From the NCBI GenBank assembly GCA_024666565.1, contig CP088295.1, positions 4,588,001 through 4,652,000 of the forward strand: a stretch of 64,000 nucleotides of DNA, in the 5' to 3' direction. The position numbers and the translations under genes are program-made. Origin of the DNA: Svornostia abyssi. GTDB lineage: Bacteria > Actinomycetota > Thermoleophilia > Solirubrobacterales > Solirubrobacteraceae. Below, one piece after another: positions 17,249-26,217 of the stretch; the first letter of the stretch is position 1; each line of letters starts with the position of its first letter. The notes beneath the pieces are model-generated. The model saw only the letters and a program-made list of their open reading frames with translations, did no database searches and had not been told where the DNA came from.

Positions 17249-20105
17249 GTGCGACGCGCCGTCGAAGTCGTGACGAGCAGCGTCGCCGTGTCGGCCCGCG
17301 GACGCGTGAAGCCCGGCTGCGTGGAAGGCGTGACCGTCACTCGCACGCGAGTGGAGGACCGGCGCCTCAGCGTGCGCGCCAGGGCTCTTGGCACGAGCAC
17401 CGACACCCGGCGCCTGGCGCCCGGGCGGGTGCTGGGAAACGTGATGCTCCCGAGTGTGCGCGCGGGCGACCCGCCGCTCGCCGGGATCTGCACGCGCACC
17501 CGGCCCGCGCAGGCGCCCGGCCCGGATCCGCAGCGAACGGTGAGCCGGACCCGCCGGTCAGAGCCAAGCCGGAGCGTCTGGCGCAGCACGGTCGGACGGG
17601 CCGAGCGCGGCGGCGCGGCCGGCTCGCTGGCCTCGACGATCTCGGCGTCCGCCCCCGCGCATGACGCGGGCCGCTGGATCCCCTGCTGGGAGAGGCCGAG
17701 CTCGGCCGGGTTCAGGTCGCACGGGTCGGCCGGAACGCATAGCTCGTCGTCGCCGAGCCCGAGGATGCCGAGCGACGTGCCGAGCGGGGTCGCGCACGTG
17801 GCGGCGACGGTGGCGGGGACGACCGTGCCCTGCTTCGAGGGTTCCTCGTTCCCGCGCACGACGACGGTGGTCTCGGCTGTCACCTCCTCACCTTCGGCGT
17901 TGCGCAGGATGATGCGAGGCTTGTAGGTGCCGGGCCCGGGATACGTGTGGAGGATGTTGCTCGTGGGGAGATCGACATCGCGGCCGAACCCGCTCGCCGG
18001 GACCGCCGGCCCATCCTCGCGCCCCTCCAGCAGGAGCCGCCACTCGCGGAAGCCGGTCGACTCCCGGACGTTGATTGCCACCTGCGGGGACGCGGGCGAG
18101 ATCTGCGCGGCCGAGATCTTGGCCACGAGTGGCTCCGGCTCGGCGCCCGGCGAGGCGGACCGTGACGGAACGTGGCCCCCACGTCGCTCCCTCCTCGTCC
18201 GTGACCTGAGCGCGGATCTCTGCCGCGCCCGTCGCGGGGATGTTGTTCCTCAACAGCCGGAAGCTGTCCGGGTTGTTGACGTCCGGGCCGCCGTCGATGG
18301 ACGGGCGGCAGCCGTTGCCGGGCAGCCGGTACGTGGCCGTGCTCACGATCGTCAGCTCGCATGTCGCCCCCGCCTCGAAGTCCGCTGCGCCGTTGTCCTC
18401 GTCGGCCGGATCCAGACTGAAGACGTATCCGCTGAGATCGCTCGCACGGTCGATCGTGAGTTCGTCCTCCGCATCCCCAAGCGGCCGGAACGGGCCGTAC
18501 TCCGTCCGCAGCACGTCGCCTTCGACGATGATCCGAACCTCTGCGACGCGGAGCTTCGCCGTCGGGTCGGTGAAGACGCGCCCGCCGGCTCGCGGGCACC
18601 CTGAAGCCCCCGGATCGAGCCGGATGACCGTCGGAGCTTCCGCGCCGGCGGGCTGCTGGAGCAGCACCAGCGTCCCATCACTGGGATCGCGCGCCATCCG
18701 CAGCCGACTATTGGCAAAGCCGCATGGCTCCGACCCCGGCGCGCGCCCGATCCGGCCGAGGAACTCGCCGGTGGAGCTCATCTCGACCAGCCCCTCCGCG
18801 TTCGTCGACGGCACGAGGTACGTCCCAGAACCCGTGACGACGAGGTCCTCCACGCCGGTGCCCGCACCGGCGTCACTCGGCGCGAACGCGAGGTCCCCCC
18901 CGCGCAGAGATGACCCGATCAGCTCGCCAGTGGTCGGGGCCGCGACGCGCCCCGATAACCTGACCGATCGTCGTGTCAAATCCGCCGTCGGGCAACAGCG
19001 ACGTGAGCTGGTTGAGGAGGACCAGCCTGGTGTCGCCTCCCCGGGTGTCGGTCGCGATACGAGCCACGCGGGTCCGCAGCACGTTGGAGTCCGAGTCACC
19101 GAAACTCAGCAGCCACGGCGGAGGCCCTCCAGGCCGGTACAGCAAGCTCGAGGAGAACCGTCCATCCGGCGCTGGAAAGCGGCGCGCTTCGTCGTCCGAC
19201 AGCCCAGCGCCCCTGGCGTCGAGATCCACCGTGCCGATCAGCACACCAGCCGGCGAGAACTCCCGCACTTGGAGGGGGCCGACGAAGTTGCGGTCCGCAT
19301 CCTGACTGACGCCGGCGGCCTCTCCCACGAGGAGGTTGTGCGTCTGCGGGTCGACGGCGACCTGAGCCGGGACCGACGGACCATCCTCCCAGAGTGTGCC
19401 GTACAGCGTTGACGTCGCGGCACCGGTGGAGTCGCGCGTCACCACTGCGGGGCTCGTCAGTCCTTCTCCGCTGTCGTCGAATGCCGTCTCGTTCTCGTAG
19501 GGCACCCAGACGTCGTGATCGTCCGCGATAAGCGGTCCGCTGCCCCACGCGTCCGTGCCGAGGTCCATGGACCAAACGCCACTCCCCGCGACTGAGACAT
19601 AGAGCTTGCGGAGCGAGCGGTCGAGCGCAAGGCCGGCAGGCGGATCCGTCGACTCGTTCAGGGCGTCCGGGAATCCTGTCTCCGTCTGGGCCAAGAACGT
19701 CCGGATCTCCTCCACCTCACCCAGGTCAGGAGCGACGCGATAGATCGTCACGAGCGACGCGTGGTACAGGTACCCGGAAAACGGCCAGCCGGAGACTCCG
19801 ATGGTGTTGCCTTCGATCGGGAACCCTGCTCCCTGCGCAACGACATACAGCGTCCCGTCGCTATCAACGTCCACCGCCAGCGGACGCTGCTTCGTCGCCA
19901 ACCGCTCACCAACACTCGGAATGGTGGGCCGCGGCCGCCTTGCGACCTCCGCCGGATACGCCGGGAGCTTCGTCGGCGGGCCGAGCAGCTCCGGGAGGTC
20001 TCTGCGCTCGACCTCCCCCCATGCGAACGCGTCGGTCGCGGGCACGCACGAGAGGAGCAGGGCGACGAGCAGACCCGTCAGGAGGCGAGAAAGAGAGAGA
20101 GGCAT
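17245..20105 (-). CDS. Large secreted NHL/propeller-PKD protein, first gene of the surface operon (two frame breaks)
   Basis: About 950 residues when joined. I chose the ATG at 20105 because it opens a clean signal peptide (LLTGLLVALLLSCVPATDAFA); an earlier GTG would add 30 residues before it and would overlap a candidate operator. Residues to about 380 are NHL/SMP-30-like propeller repeats (GPLQVREFSPAGVLIGTVDL). The frame shifts at GGGG near 18951-18955 (TTIGQVI joined to GRVAAPTTGELIG) and again near 18145-18160 (VTVRLA joined to SPGAEPEPLVAKI). A PKD-like domain (HTYPGPGTYKPRIIL) and a Cys-containing basic beta-domain follow. The stop overlaps the next gene by four bases. Its upstream space carries the likely operon promoter. 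Confidence 0.68.
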
Positions 20106-20187
20106 CTTGCGAGGAGCGCACGGCACAGGCCGCACGGGAAATGTGAAGGTAGGTCCGACCGGATCGAGGGTCAATGCGGTCATCCTC

Positions 20188-20217
20188 TTCTTCACGGGTT
20201 GATGACGAGTTCTTCAC
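20188..20217. promoter_or_regulatory. TTCTTCAC direct repeat, 22 bp apart, upstream of the surface operon
   Basis: TTCTTCAC occurs at 20188-20195 and again at 20210-20217, exactly two 11-bp turns apart. It lies between the end of cysNC and the start of the surface operon. The half-site resembles the TTCACC core seen upstream of the pstS-like gene. The orientation is opposite to the operon, and only two of three units match, so this is tentative. Confidence 0.35.
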
Positions 20218-20310
20218 AAGTGGCGCCGGTCCGAGGCTCCGCCCCCGCGTACGCCGAACCTCCGCAGGGCTGATTCGCCGGCAGCGCGGCGGGGGAACAA
20301 GCGGCTGCAG

Positions 20311-22191
20311 CTAGGACCCCAGCCGGCCGAGCACCCGCTCGACCGCCGCGTCCACACCCTCATGCGGCCGCACGACCACCTCAGGCGACTCGGGCGCCTC
20401 ATAGGCCTGCCCGACCCCCGTGAAGTGCGGGATCTCGCCCTTGCGCGCGCGGGCGTACAGGCCCTTCGGGTCGCGGCGCTCGCACTCGTCCAGCGGCGTG
20501 TCGAGCCACACCTCCACGAAGCGCAGGCCGTCGGCCTCCATCACCTGGCGGGCCAGCTCGCGATCCCCGCGCGTCGGCGAGACGAGCGAGACGACGACGA
20601 CGACGCCCGCGTCGGCCAGCAGCCGCGCCACATGGGAGGTCCGGCGCACGTTCTCCGCCCTGGCCGCGGCGTCGAAGCCGAGGTCGCCGTTCAGGCCGTG
20701 GCGCAAGTTGTCGCCGTCCAGGACGTAGGCCATCCGCCCGGCGCTGACCAGCCGCGCCTCGAGCGCCGCGCTGAGCGTGGACTTGCCCGACGCCGGCAGG
20801 CCTGTGAGCCACAGCACCGCGCCGCTGGTGTGCAGCGACGACCAGCGCTTGTCCCGCGTGAGCTGGCCCGGCTGCCACACGACGTTGGCGCTGCGCGGGG
20901 CGGGCGCGGGGTCGTCGATCATGCCCGCCGCGACGGTGTCGCGCGTCTGCAGGTCCACGAGGATGAACGCGCCCATCGTGCGGTTCGCGCCGTAGGCGTC
21001 GGGTGTGAGCGGCGTGCTCGTGCGCACGTGTACGCGGCCGATCTCGTTGAGCTCGAGCGCCGCGGCGGTCTGATCGTGCTCGAGCGTCTCGACGTCGAGG
21101 CGGTCGCGAACGTCCTCGACGACCGCGCGCGCCTCGCGCGTGGCGTGGCGCAGGAGGTAGGGCCGCCCGACCTGCAGCGGTTCCTCGCCCATCCAGCACA
21201 TGGTCGCCTCCACGTCACGGGTCACCGCGGGGGCATCGGCCGCGTGACACAGCAGGTCGCCGCGCGAGACGTCGATGTCGTCCTCCAGCCGGATCGTGAC
21301 CGACATCGGCGGCTCGGCCACCTCGACCGTGTCGTCGACCAGGTCGATCCCCGCGATGCGCGAGCGGTCGCCGGACGGCAGGACGAGCACCTCGTCGCCC
21401 ACACGGAACTCGCCGCCGGCCACCTGGCCGGCGTAGCCGCGGTAGTCCTGGCTGCGGATCACCCACTGCACCGGGAACCGGGCAGCCGCTCGGCGCGTGC
21501 GCGCGGCGCTGACGTCCACGTGCTCGAGGTGGGGGAGCAGCGGCAGCCCGTCATACCACGGGGTGTTGACCGACGGCTCGACGACGTTGTCGCCCAGCAG
21601 CGCGGACACCGGGACGTAGTGCACGTCGCGCATCTCCAGACGCTCGGCCAGCAACGAGAAGTCGGCCACCGCGCGGTCGAACGCCGCGCGCTCCCATCCA
21701 GCGAGGTCCATCTTGTTCACCGCGACGACGATGTGCGGGATGCCGAGCAGCGCGCTGATCGTCGCGTGGCGACGCGTCTGCTCGATCACACCGGAGCGGG
21801 CGTCGACGAGCAGCACGGCGACGTCGGCGGTCGAGGCGCCCGTGACCATGTTGCGCGTGTAGCGGACGTGGCCCGGTGTGTCTGCCAGGATGAAGCGGCG
21901 CTTGGGCGTCGCGAAGTAGCGGTACGCCACGTCGATGGTGATGCCCTGCTCGCGCTCGGCGCGCAGGCCGTCGGTGACGAGCGCAAGGTCCATCGCCTCG
22001 CCCGAGCCGCGGCGCTGGGAGACGGCGCGGACGTGATCGAGCTGGTCGGCCATGATCGCCTTGCTGTCGTGCAGCAGCCGGCCGAGCAGCGTGGACTTGC
22101 CGTCGTCCACCGAACCGGCGGTGGCGATGCGCAGCAGGTCGACGGCGTGCGCCGCGTCCTGCACGGGTGGGGTCTGATCGATCGTCGCCAT
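20311..22191 (-). CDS. cysNC: Bifunctional sulfate adenylyltransferase subunit 1 / adenylylsulfate kinase
   Basis: A 626-residue fusion that makes PAPS in two steps. The CysN half (residues 20-440) is an EF-Tu-like GTPase that powers ATP sulfurylase: G1 loop AGSVDDGKSTLLGRL, switch II DTPGHVRYTRNM and the base-specificity motif NKMDL. The CysC half (from about 455) phosphorylates APS: P-loop GLPASGKSTLSAAL and the APS-contact region DGDNLRHGLNGDLGF. Length matches other CysNC/NodQ fusions. It starts four bases after cysD ends, on the same strand, so the two subunits are made together. No cysH or sulfite reductase is present, and a sulfotransferase heads the same operon, so PAPS here is more likely used for sulfation than for cysteine synthesis. 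Confidence 0.95.
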   Translation of the reverse strand: MATIDQTPPVQDAAHAVDLLRIATAGSVDDGKSTLLGRLLHDSKAIMADQLDHVRAVSQRRGSGEAMDLALVTDGLRAEREQGITIDVAYRYFATPKRRFILADTPGHVRYTRNMVTGASTADVAVLLVDARSGVIEQTRRHATISALLGIPHIVVAVNKMDLAGWERAAFDRAVADFSLLAERLEMRDVHYVPVSALLGDNVVEPSVNTPWYDGLPLLPHLEHVDVSAARTRRAAARFPVQWVIRSQDYRGYAGQVAGGEFRVGDEVLVLPSGDRSRIAGIDLVDDTVEVAEPPMSVTIRLEDDIDVSRGDLLCHAADAPAVTRDVEATMCWMGEEPLQVGRPYLLRHATREARAVVEDVRDRLDVETLEHDQTAAALELNEIGRVHVRTSTPLTPDAYGANRTMGAFILVDLQTRDTVAAGMIDDPAPAPRSANVVWQPGQLTRDKRWSSLHTSGAVLWLTGLPASGKSTLSAALEARLVSAGRMAYVLDGDNLRHGLNGDLGFDAAARAENVRRTSHVARLLADAGVVVVVSLVSPTRGDRELARQVMEADGLRFVEVWLDTPLDECERRDPKGLYARARKGEIPHFTGVGQAYEAPESPEVVVRPHEGVDAAVERVLGRLGS

Positions 22192-22195
22192 GTCT

Positions 22196-23134
22196 CTAGA
22201 AGTAGCCTTCGCGCTTGCGGTCTTCCATCGCGGCCTCGCCGACGCGGTCGTCGGCGCGGGTCTCTCCGCGTTCGGTGATCTTGGTCGCGGCGATCTCAGC
22301 CACCACGTCCTCGAGCGTCGCGGCGACGGACTGCACGGCGCCGGTACAGCTCATGTCGCCCACCGTGCGGTAGCGGACCGTGGCGCGGAACGGCTCCTCG
22401 CCGGGCAGGTGCTCGACGAACGGCGCCGTCGCGTAGAGCATCCCGTCGCGGCGGAAGACCTCGCGCTCGTGGGCGAAGTAGATGTTCGGCAGCTCGAGCT
22501 GCTCGACGGCGATGTACTGCCACACGTCCAGCTCGGTCCAGTTGCTCAGCGGGAACACCCGGACGGACTCGCCCGGGCCGATCGCGCCGTTGTAGAGGCT
22601 CCACAGCTCGGGGCGCTGGGCGCGCGGGTCCCACTGGCCGAGGCCGTCGCGGAAGCTGAAGATGCGCTCCTTCGCGCGGGCGCGCTCCTCGTCCCGCCGC
22701 GCGCCGCCGAAGGCGGCGTCGAAGCCGTGCTCCGCGAGTGCGTCGAGAAGTGTCACCGTCTGCAGCCGGTTGCGCGACGCGCGCGGGCCGGTCTCCTCGG
22801 TGACGCGCCCCGCGTCGATCGAGTCCTGGACCGAGGCGACGATGAGCCGCTCGTCCAGCTCGGCGACGCGCCGGTCGCGGTACTCGATGACTTCGGGGAA
22901 GTTGTGCCCCGTGTCGACGTGCATCAGCGGGAACGGCAGGCGGCCGGGGCGGAACGCCTTCAGCGCCAGCCGCAGCAGGACGATCGAGTCCTTGCCGCCG
23001 CTGAACAGCAGGACGGGCCGCTCGAACTGCGCGGCCACCTCCCGCATGATGTGGATCGACTCCGCCTCGATCGCGCGCAGGTTGCGCAGGGAGGCGGCTT
23101 CGGCGGACAGGGTCGGGTTCGCGTTCGCGGTCAT
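22196..23134 (-). CDS. cysD: Sulfate adenylyltransferase subunit 2 (ATP sulfurylase)
   Basis: A 312-residue PP-loop enzyme that joins sulfate and ATP to give APS and pyrophosphate, working as a complex with CysN. The PP-loop LLFSGGKDSIVLLRLALKAF is near residue 45, and the typical WTELDVWQYI and late FRATVRYRTVGDMSC segments are intact. I chose the ATG at 23134 because it overlaps the stop of the upstream sulfotransferase (ATGA); an in-frame ATG five codons earlier would overlap more. It is followed after four bases by cysNC. The coupling of sulfotransferase, cysD and cysNC in one unit points to dedicated PAPS supply for sulfation. Confidence 0.95.
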   Translation of the reverse strand: MTANANPTLSAEAASLRNLRAIEAESIHIMREVAAQFERPVLLFSGGKDSIVLLRLALKAFRPGRLPFPLMHVDTGHNFPEVIEYRDRRVAELDERLIVASVQDSIDAGRVTEETGPRASRNRLQTVTLLDALAEHGFDAAFGGARRDEERARAKERIFSFRDGLGQWDPRAQRPELWSLYNGAIGPGESVRVFPLSNWTELDVWQYIAVEQLELPNIYFAHEREVFRRDGMLYATAPFVEHLPGEEPFRATVRYRTVGDMSCTGAVQSVAATLEDVVAEIAATKITERGETRADDRVGEAAMEDRKREGYF

Positions 23135-24198
23135 GTCGAGAGCAGGCATCGCCAGGTCGAGGTGGATGGAAACGCGGCACGCGCCTTCAACGTGTCGCGA
23201 AGCATGGAGACGGCCAGGCCGGCCGAATCGCGCGCCAGCTGGGGCGCCGTGCCGGCCGGAGTGCCGAGCTCGTCGAGCTGGTCGAGGACCGCATCGAGGT
23301 CGTAGCCCATGACCGCGAGCCGCTCACGGCCAAGCCAGCGCACCCAGCGGCGCGCCCACGCGCGCCGCGCCGGATTGGCCAGGACGGTGCGCCACTTCTC
23401 GGTGGGCTCGCGGCTGACGCTGGAATACCGGTGAACGCCGGTGGGATCGCCGAGCCGGCCGGGGATCTGCACGTCGGCAAAGCGCTCGTAGGCCTCGGCG
23501 GTAAACTGAAGGGACGCGCCGGCCGAGAGGCGCCGCAGGGTCGCCTCGTCGCCGGCGACGACATCCTCGTAGCGCACCGCGGTGACGCGGTCGCCGAGGC
23601 GCTGCTGGGCGGCCACCATGCGCGCCGGGCCGTCAAACAGCGGCAGCGCCTGGTGGTACGGGCGGAACGCGCCGGCGTCGAACGTCTCGACGATCGACGC
23701 GAGGATCCCCAGCGGGTTGCGCCAGAGGAAGATCAGCGGCGCATCGGGAAACGTGCGGGCGAGGTCGTCGGCGATGAGCGCGTACCCTGGCGTCTTGTCG
23801 ACGAAGTGGCTGGCCTGCGGTCCGGCGGCGCGGCGGTAGAGCTGCAGTGCGGCGGCCCGGATCGCCGCGTCATAGTCGTCGATGCCTCCGGGCAGATAGT
23901 CGGCGATGAAGTGCTCGACGCCGACGGCGGCAGGCCAGTGCCACCCGGTGACGTCAGGCAGGTCCTCGCGCCGCGCGCCGAGGAGGGGAAGAAGCAGCCA
24001 TGGCTCCGCCGCCGTCGCCACGCCGGGGTGCGCAGCGAGCATGCGCTGCACGAGTGTCGAGCCGCTGCGAGGCGCAGACAGCAGGAACACGGGCTGGATC
24101 GGCGCCCCTGCTGCGGGAACAGGTGCCGCAAGCCGCGTAGGGGTGAGCACCTCGGGACTGGTCACGGATGGATGCGGTGCTCGGCGGTCATCGGACAT
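23131..24198 (-). CDS. Sulfotransferase, coupled to PAPS synthesis genes
   Basis: A 355-residue protein of the sulfotransferase family. The PAPS 5'-phosphosulfate loop is seen near residues 37-55 (FLLSAPRSGSTLVQRMLAA), and the 3'-phosphate element in APLIFLWRNPLGILASIVE. The C-terminal region (WRTVLANPARRAWARRWV) is typical of the Stf0/sulfotransferase-3 group. No signal peptide, so it acts in the cytosol on a glycan precursor, lipid or small molecule. Its stop overlaps the cysD start by four bases, which ties it directly to PAPS production. An ECF sigma factor gene lies 33 bases upstream in the same direction. The acceptor is unknown; nearby glycosyltransferases suggest an exopolysaccharide or glycolipid. 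Confidence 0.88.
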   Translation of the reverse strand: MSDDRRAPHPSVTSPEVLTPTRLAAPVPAAGAPIQPVFLLSAPRSGSTLVQRMLAAHPGVATAAEPWLLLPLLGARREDLPDVTGWHWPAAVGVEHFIADYLPGGIDDYDAAIRAAALQLYRRAAGPQASHFVDKTPGYALIADDLARTFPDAPLIFLWRNPLGILASIVETFDAGAFRPYHQALPLFDGPARMVAAQQRLGDRVTAVRYEDVVAGDEATLRRLSAGASLQFTAEAYERFADVQIPGRLGDPTGVHRYSSVSREPTEKWRTVLANPARRAWARRWVRWLGRERLAVMGYDLDAVLDQLDELGTPAGTAPQLARDSAGLAVSMLRDTLKARAAFPSTSTWRCLLST

Positions 24199-24231
24199 CC
24201 AACGAGGCTCGGGGTCTTCCGCTTCCGGCGG

Positions 24232-24900
24232 TCAGGACGCCAGCCGGTGGCTGGTGGGGGCGGCGCCGACGCGCATGAGCTCAGCCTGAAGCCGCTGGCG
24301 GCCGCGGTGGTGGAGCGCGTGGACGGAGCTCTCGGTCCGGCCCATCCGGTGGGCGATCTCCGGCGGAGTGAGCCCGATCACGTGCCGGAGAACGACCACG
24401 CGGCGCTGATCCTCGGGCAGCTCGTCGAGCGCCGCGCGCACGGTGACACCGGCCATCATCCGCTCGATGGGCATGACGCCGCTCTCGGGCAGCTCATCCT
24501 CTGGAGTCGGCCGACGCTGCCGCAGGTGATCGATCGCCATGTTCCGCGCGATGCGCAGGAGCCAGCCCGAGAATGGGACATCGCCGACGGGGCGGTAGCT
24601 CGCGAGCGAGTTCAGCACCTTTGCGAACACCTGCTGAGTGACATCCTCAGCCTCGTGCTCGTCGCGCACGATGCTGCAGACGTAGCCGTACACGTTGTCC
24701 TTGAAGCGCAGGTACAGCTCCCGCATCGCCTCGTCGTCACCCGCCTGCGCGGCGCGTACGAGACGTCGGTCCTCGTCGGTTGCCGAAAGGCGAGTCAGGC
24801 GGGCGTCTCGCCGGAATCGCGCGGGCGCGCTCCCGGGGTTTCCGGCCCCTTCGACCCGCCGGGTGAACCGGCGGGTAGGCACGTCGATGTCCAAGTCCAT
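24232..24900 (-). CDS. ECF-type RNA polymerase sigma factor
   Basis: A 222-residue sigma-70 family protein of the extracytoplasmic function group. Region 2 spans about 45-110 (MRELYLRFKDNVYGYVCSIV, then EDVTQQVFAKVLN), and region 4 about 150-205 with the helix-turn-helix LTPPEIAHRMGRTESSVHAL. The first 38 residues are an unusual basic/acidic extension not needed for the fold, so a downstream start is possible. No anti-sigma gene is adjacent, which is unusual. It precedes the sulfotransferase-cysD-cysNC unit and may direct its transcription. Three 11-bp phased repeats lie directly upstream. Confidence 0.9.
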   Translation of the reverse strand: MDLDIDVPTRRFTRRVEGAGNPGSAPARFRRDARLTRLSATDEDRRLVRAAQAGDDEAMRELYLRFKDNVYGYVCSIVRDEHEAEDVTQQVFAKVLNSLASYRPVGDVPFSGWLLRIARNMAIDHLRQRRPTPEDELPESGVMPIERMMAGVTVRAALDELPEDQRRVVVLRHVIGLTPPEIAHRMGRTESSVHALHHRGRQRLQAELMRVGAAPTSHRLAS

Positions 24901-24954
24901 GGGCTGCTCTCGTCGTAGTCGGCGACTGGGCGGCCGCCAACGTAGAGCGGGCCC

Positions 24955-24994
24955 GTTGGACTGGCGTCTCGCGCGTGTTGGACGGGTGTTGGAC
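24955..24994 (-). promoter_or_regulatory. Three phased GTCCAAC heptamers upstream of the sigma factor
   Basis: On the minus strand GTCCAAC begins at 24994, 24983 and 24961, that is at spacings of 11 and 22 bp, so all copies face the same side of the helix. Heptamer direct repeats at 11-bp spacing are the known target type of SARP and PhoB/OmpR-family regulators. The block lies 55 bases before the sigma factor start in an otherwise empty 123-base gap. Confidence 0.55.
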
Positions 24995-25023
24995 GACCCC
25001 TGAGCGCCGTCCGGCGGTGTGCG

Positions 25024-26217
25024 TCAGCTGCGTTGCGTGCGCACGAACTCGTCCGGTGTGCCCCCGCCAGCGACCCGCCCGAGCACCCCGAGTTTGCGTG
25101 CGATGAGCGCGGGCGCGCCGAGCAGCGCCCTCCAGACCGGGGCCGGCGCGCGCGTTGCCACGAGCCCGCCCACCACGAACCCTGCTTGCCCGGCGAGGCC
25201 GACGAACGCCATCCGCCTCAGCGACCGTCTCCCTGCGACGGTGGCCGCGGCGGCCAGCACCAGGTTGCCCGCGCCGAGCGCGGACTGCGGAGGAAGCAGC
25301 AACTCGAACGCGGCGTGTGCCAGCACCCGATCGCCACGGCGAACTCCCTGGGCCAGCAGCCCCAGCGCCGGACCGCCCGCGAGCCGGGCACGGCCGCCTT
25401 CCCAGCGCAACTGCTGCGAGTCGGCCTCCGCGTGCGTCTCGGGCATGGGCGATGACACGGCCGCGGATGCGAGGAACGCGACGCGGCGCCCGCTCTCGAC
25501 AATCCGCAGGTGTTGTTCAAGGTCCTCGGTGATCGAGGCGGCGTGCCACCCGAGTTCCCGAAGGACGTCCCCGCGGAACGCCATGCCCGTGCCGAGCAGA
25601 CCCGCGGATAGCCCGAGCGCGTCCTTCCCCGCCGGGCGCACCGTGTTGACCAGGCGGAAGGCGGCAAAACGCAGCGCCGCCGCGGGCGCGGCGTCGGGGT
25701 TGGCCACGACATAGTCGCACTGGACAACCTGCTCACCAGCCCGGATCGCGGCCTCGCATTCGGCGACGAGGTTCGGAGACACGGTGCAGTCGGCATCGAC
25801 GAACAGCACTACGGCTCGGTCGTGCAGGTCTGGGGCGAGCCGGTCGAGCGCCCAGGCAAGCGCGTGCCCCTTCCCGCGGGCGGCGGTGTCGGTGCGCTCC
25901 CAGACCCCAGCGCCGGCCGCGCGGGCGAGCGCCGCGGTCTCGTCGCGGCAGTTGTCGGCCACGACGATGATGCGAAGGAGCGCCTCGGGATACACCGAGG
26001 CGCGCATCGACGCGACAGCCGCCTCGATCACGGACGCCTCGTCATGGGCCGGGACCAGGACGACGACCGGGAGGACTGGCGCGCCGTCGGCACGTCCTCG
26101 GGGCCGGCGTACCGCGGGCCACCCAGCCGCCAGTAGGCCCACGAGATACAGCGACGTCACGACACAGGGTCCCGCGGCAAGCAGGCCGACGGCCGTCGCC
26201 GGACCGCGGGCGTTCAT
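25024..26217 (-). CDS. Membrane glycosyltransferase, family 2 (processive type)
   Basis: A 397-residue GT2 enzyme. It has an N-terminal membrane helix (GLLAAGPCVVTSLYLVGLLA), the GT-A nucleotide-sugar domain (VLVPAHDEASVIEAAVASM), the metal-binding DAD triad (LFVDADCTVSP), an acceptor region with TED (AASITEDLEQHLRIVESG), and a QxxRW motif (SQQLRWEGGRARL) typical of processive synthases such as cellulose and hyaluronan synthases. C-terminal hydrophobic helices anchor it again. It should extend a polysaccharide at the inner face of the membrane. Its ATG overlaps the stop of the GT4 gene upstream (ATGA). Sugar specificity cannot be assigned. Confidence 0.88.
   Translation of the reverse strand: MNARGPATAVGLLAAGPCVVTSLYLVGLLAAGWPAVRRPRGRADGAPVLPVVVLVPAHDEASVIEAAVASMRASVYPEALLRIIVVADNCRDETAALARAAGAGVWERTDTAARGKGHALAWALDRLAPDLHDRAVVLFVDADCTVSPNLVAECEAAIRAGEQVVQCDYVVANPDAAPAAALRFAAFRLVNTVRPAGKDALGLSAGLLGTGMAFRGDVLRELGWHAASITEDLEQHLRIVESGRRVAFLASAAVSSPMPETHAEADSQQLRWEGGRARLAGGPALGLLAQGVRRGDRVLAHAAFELLLPPQSALGAGNLVLAAAATVAGRRSLRRMAFVGLAGQAGFVVGGLVATRAPAPVWRALLGAPALIARKLGVLGRVAGGGTPDEFVRTQRS

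Noticed and set aside
20362..22278. Long plus-strand frame opposite cysNC
   Set aside because: cysNC is unambiguous by motifs; the opposite frame is His/Arg-rich shadow.
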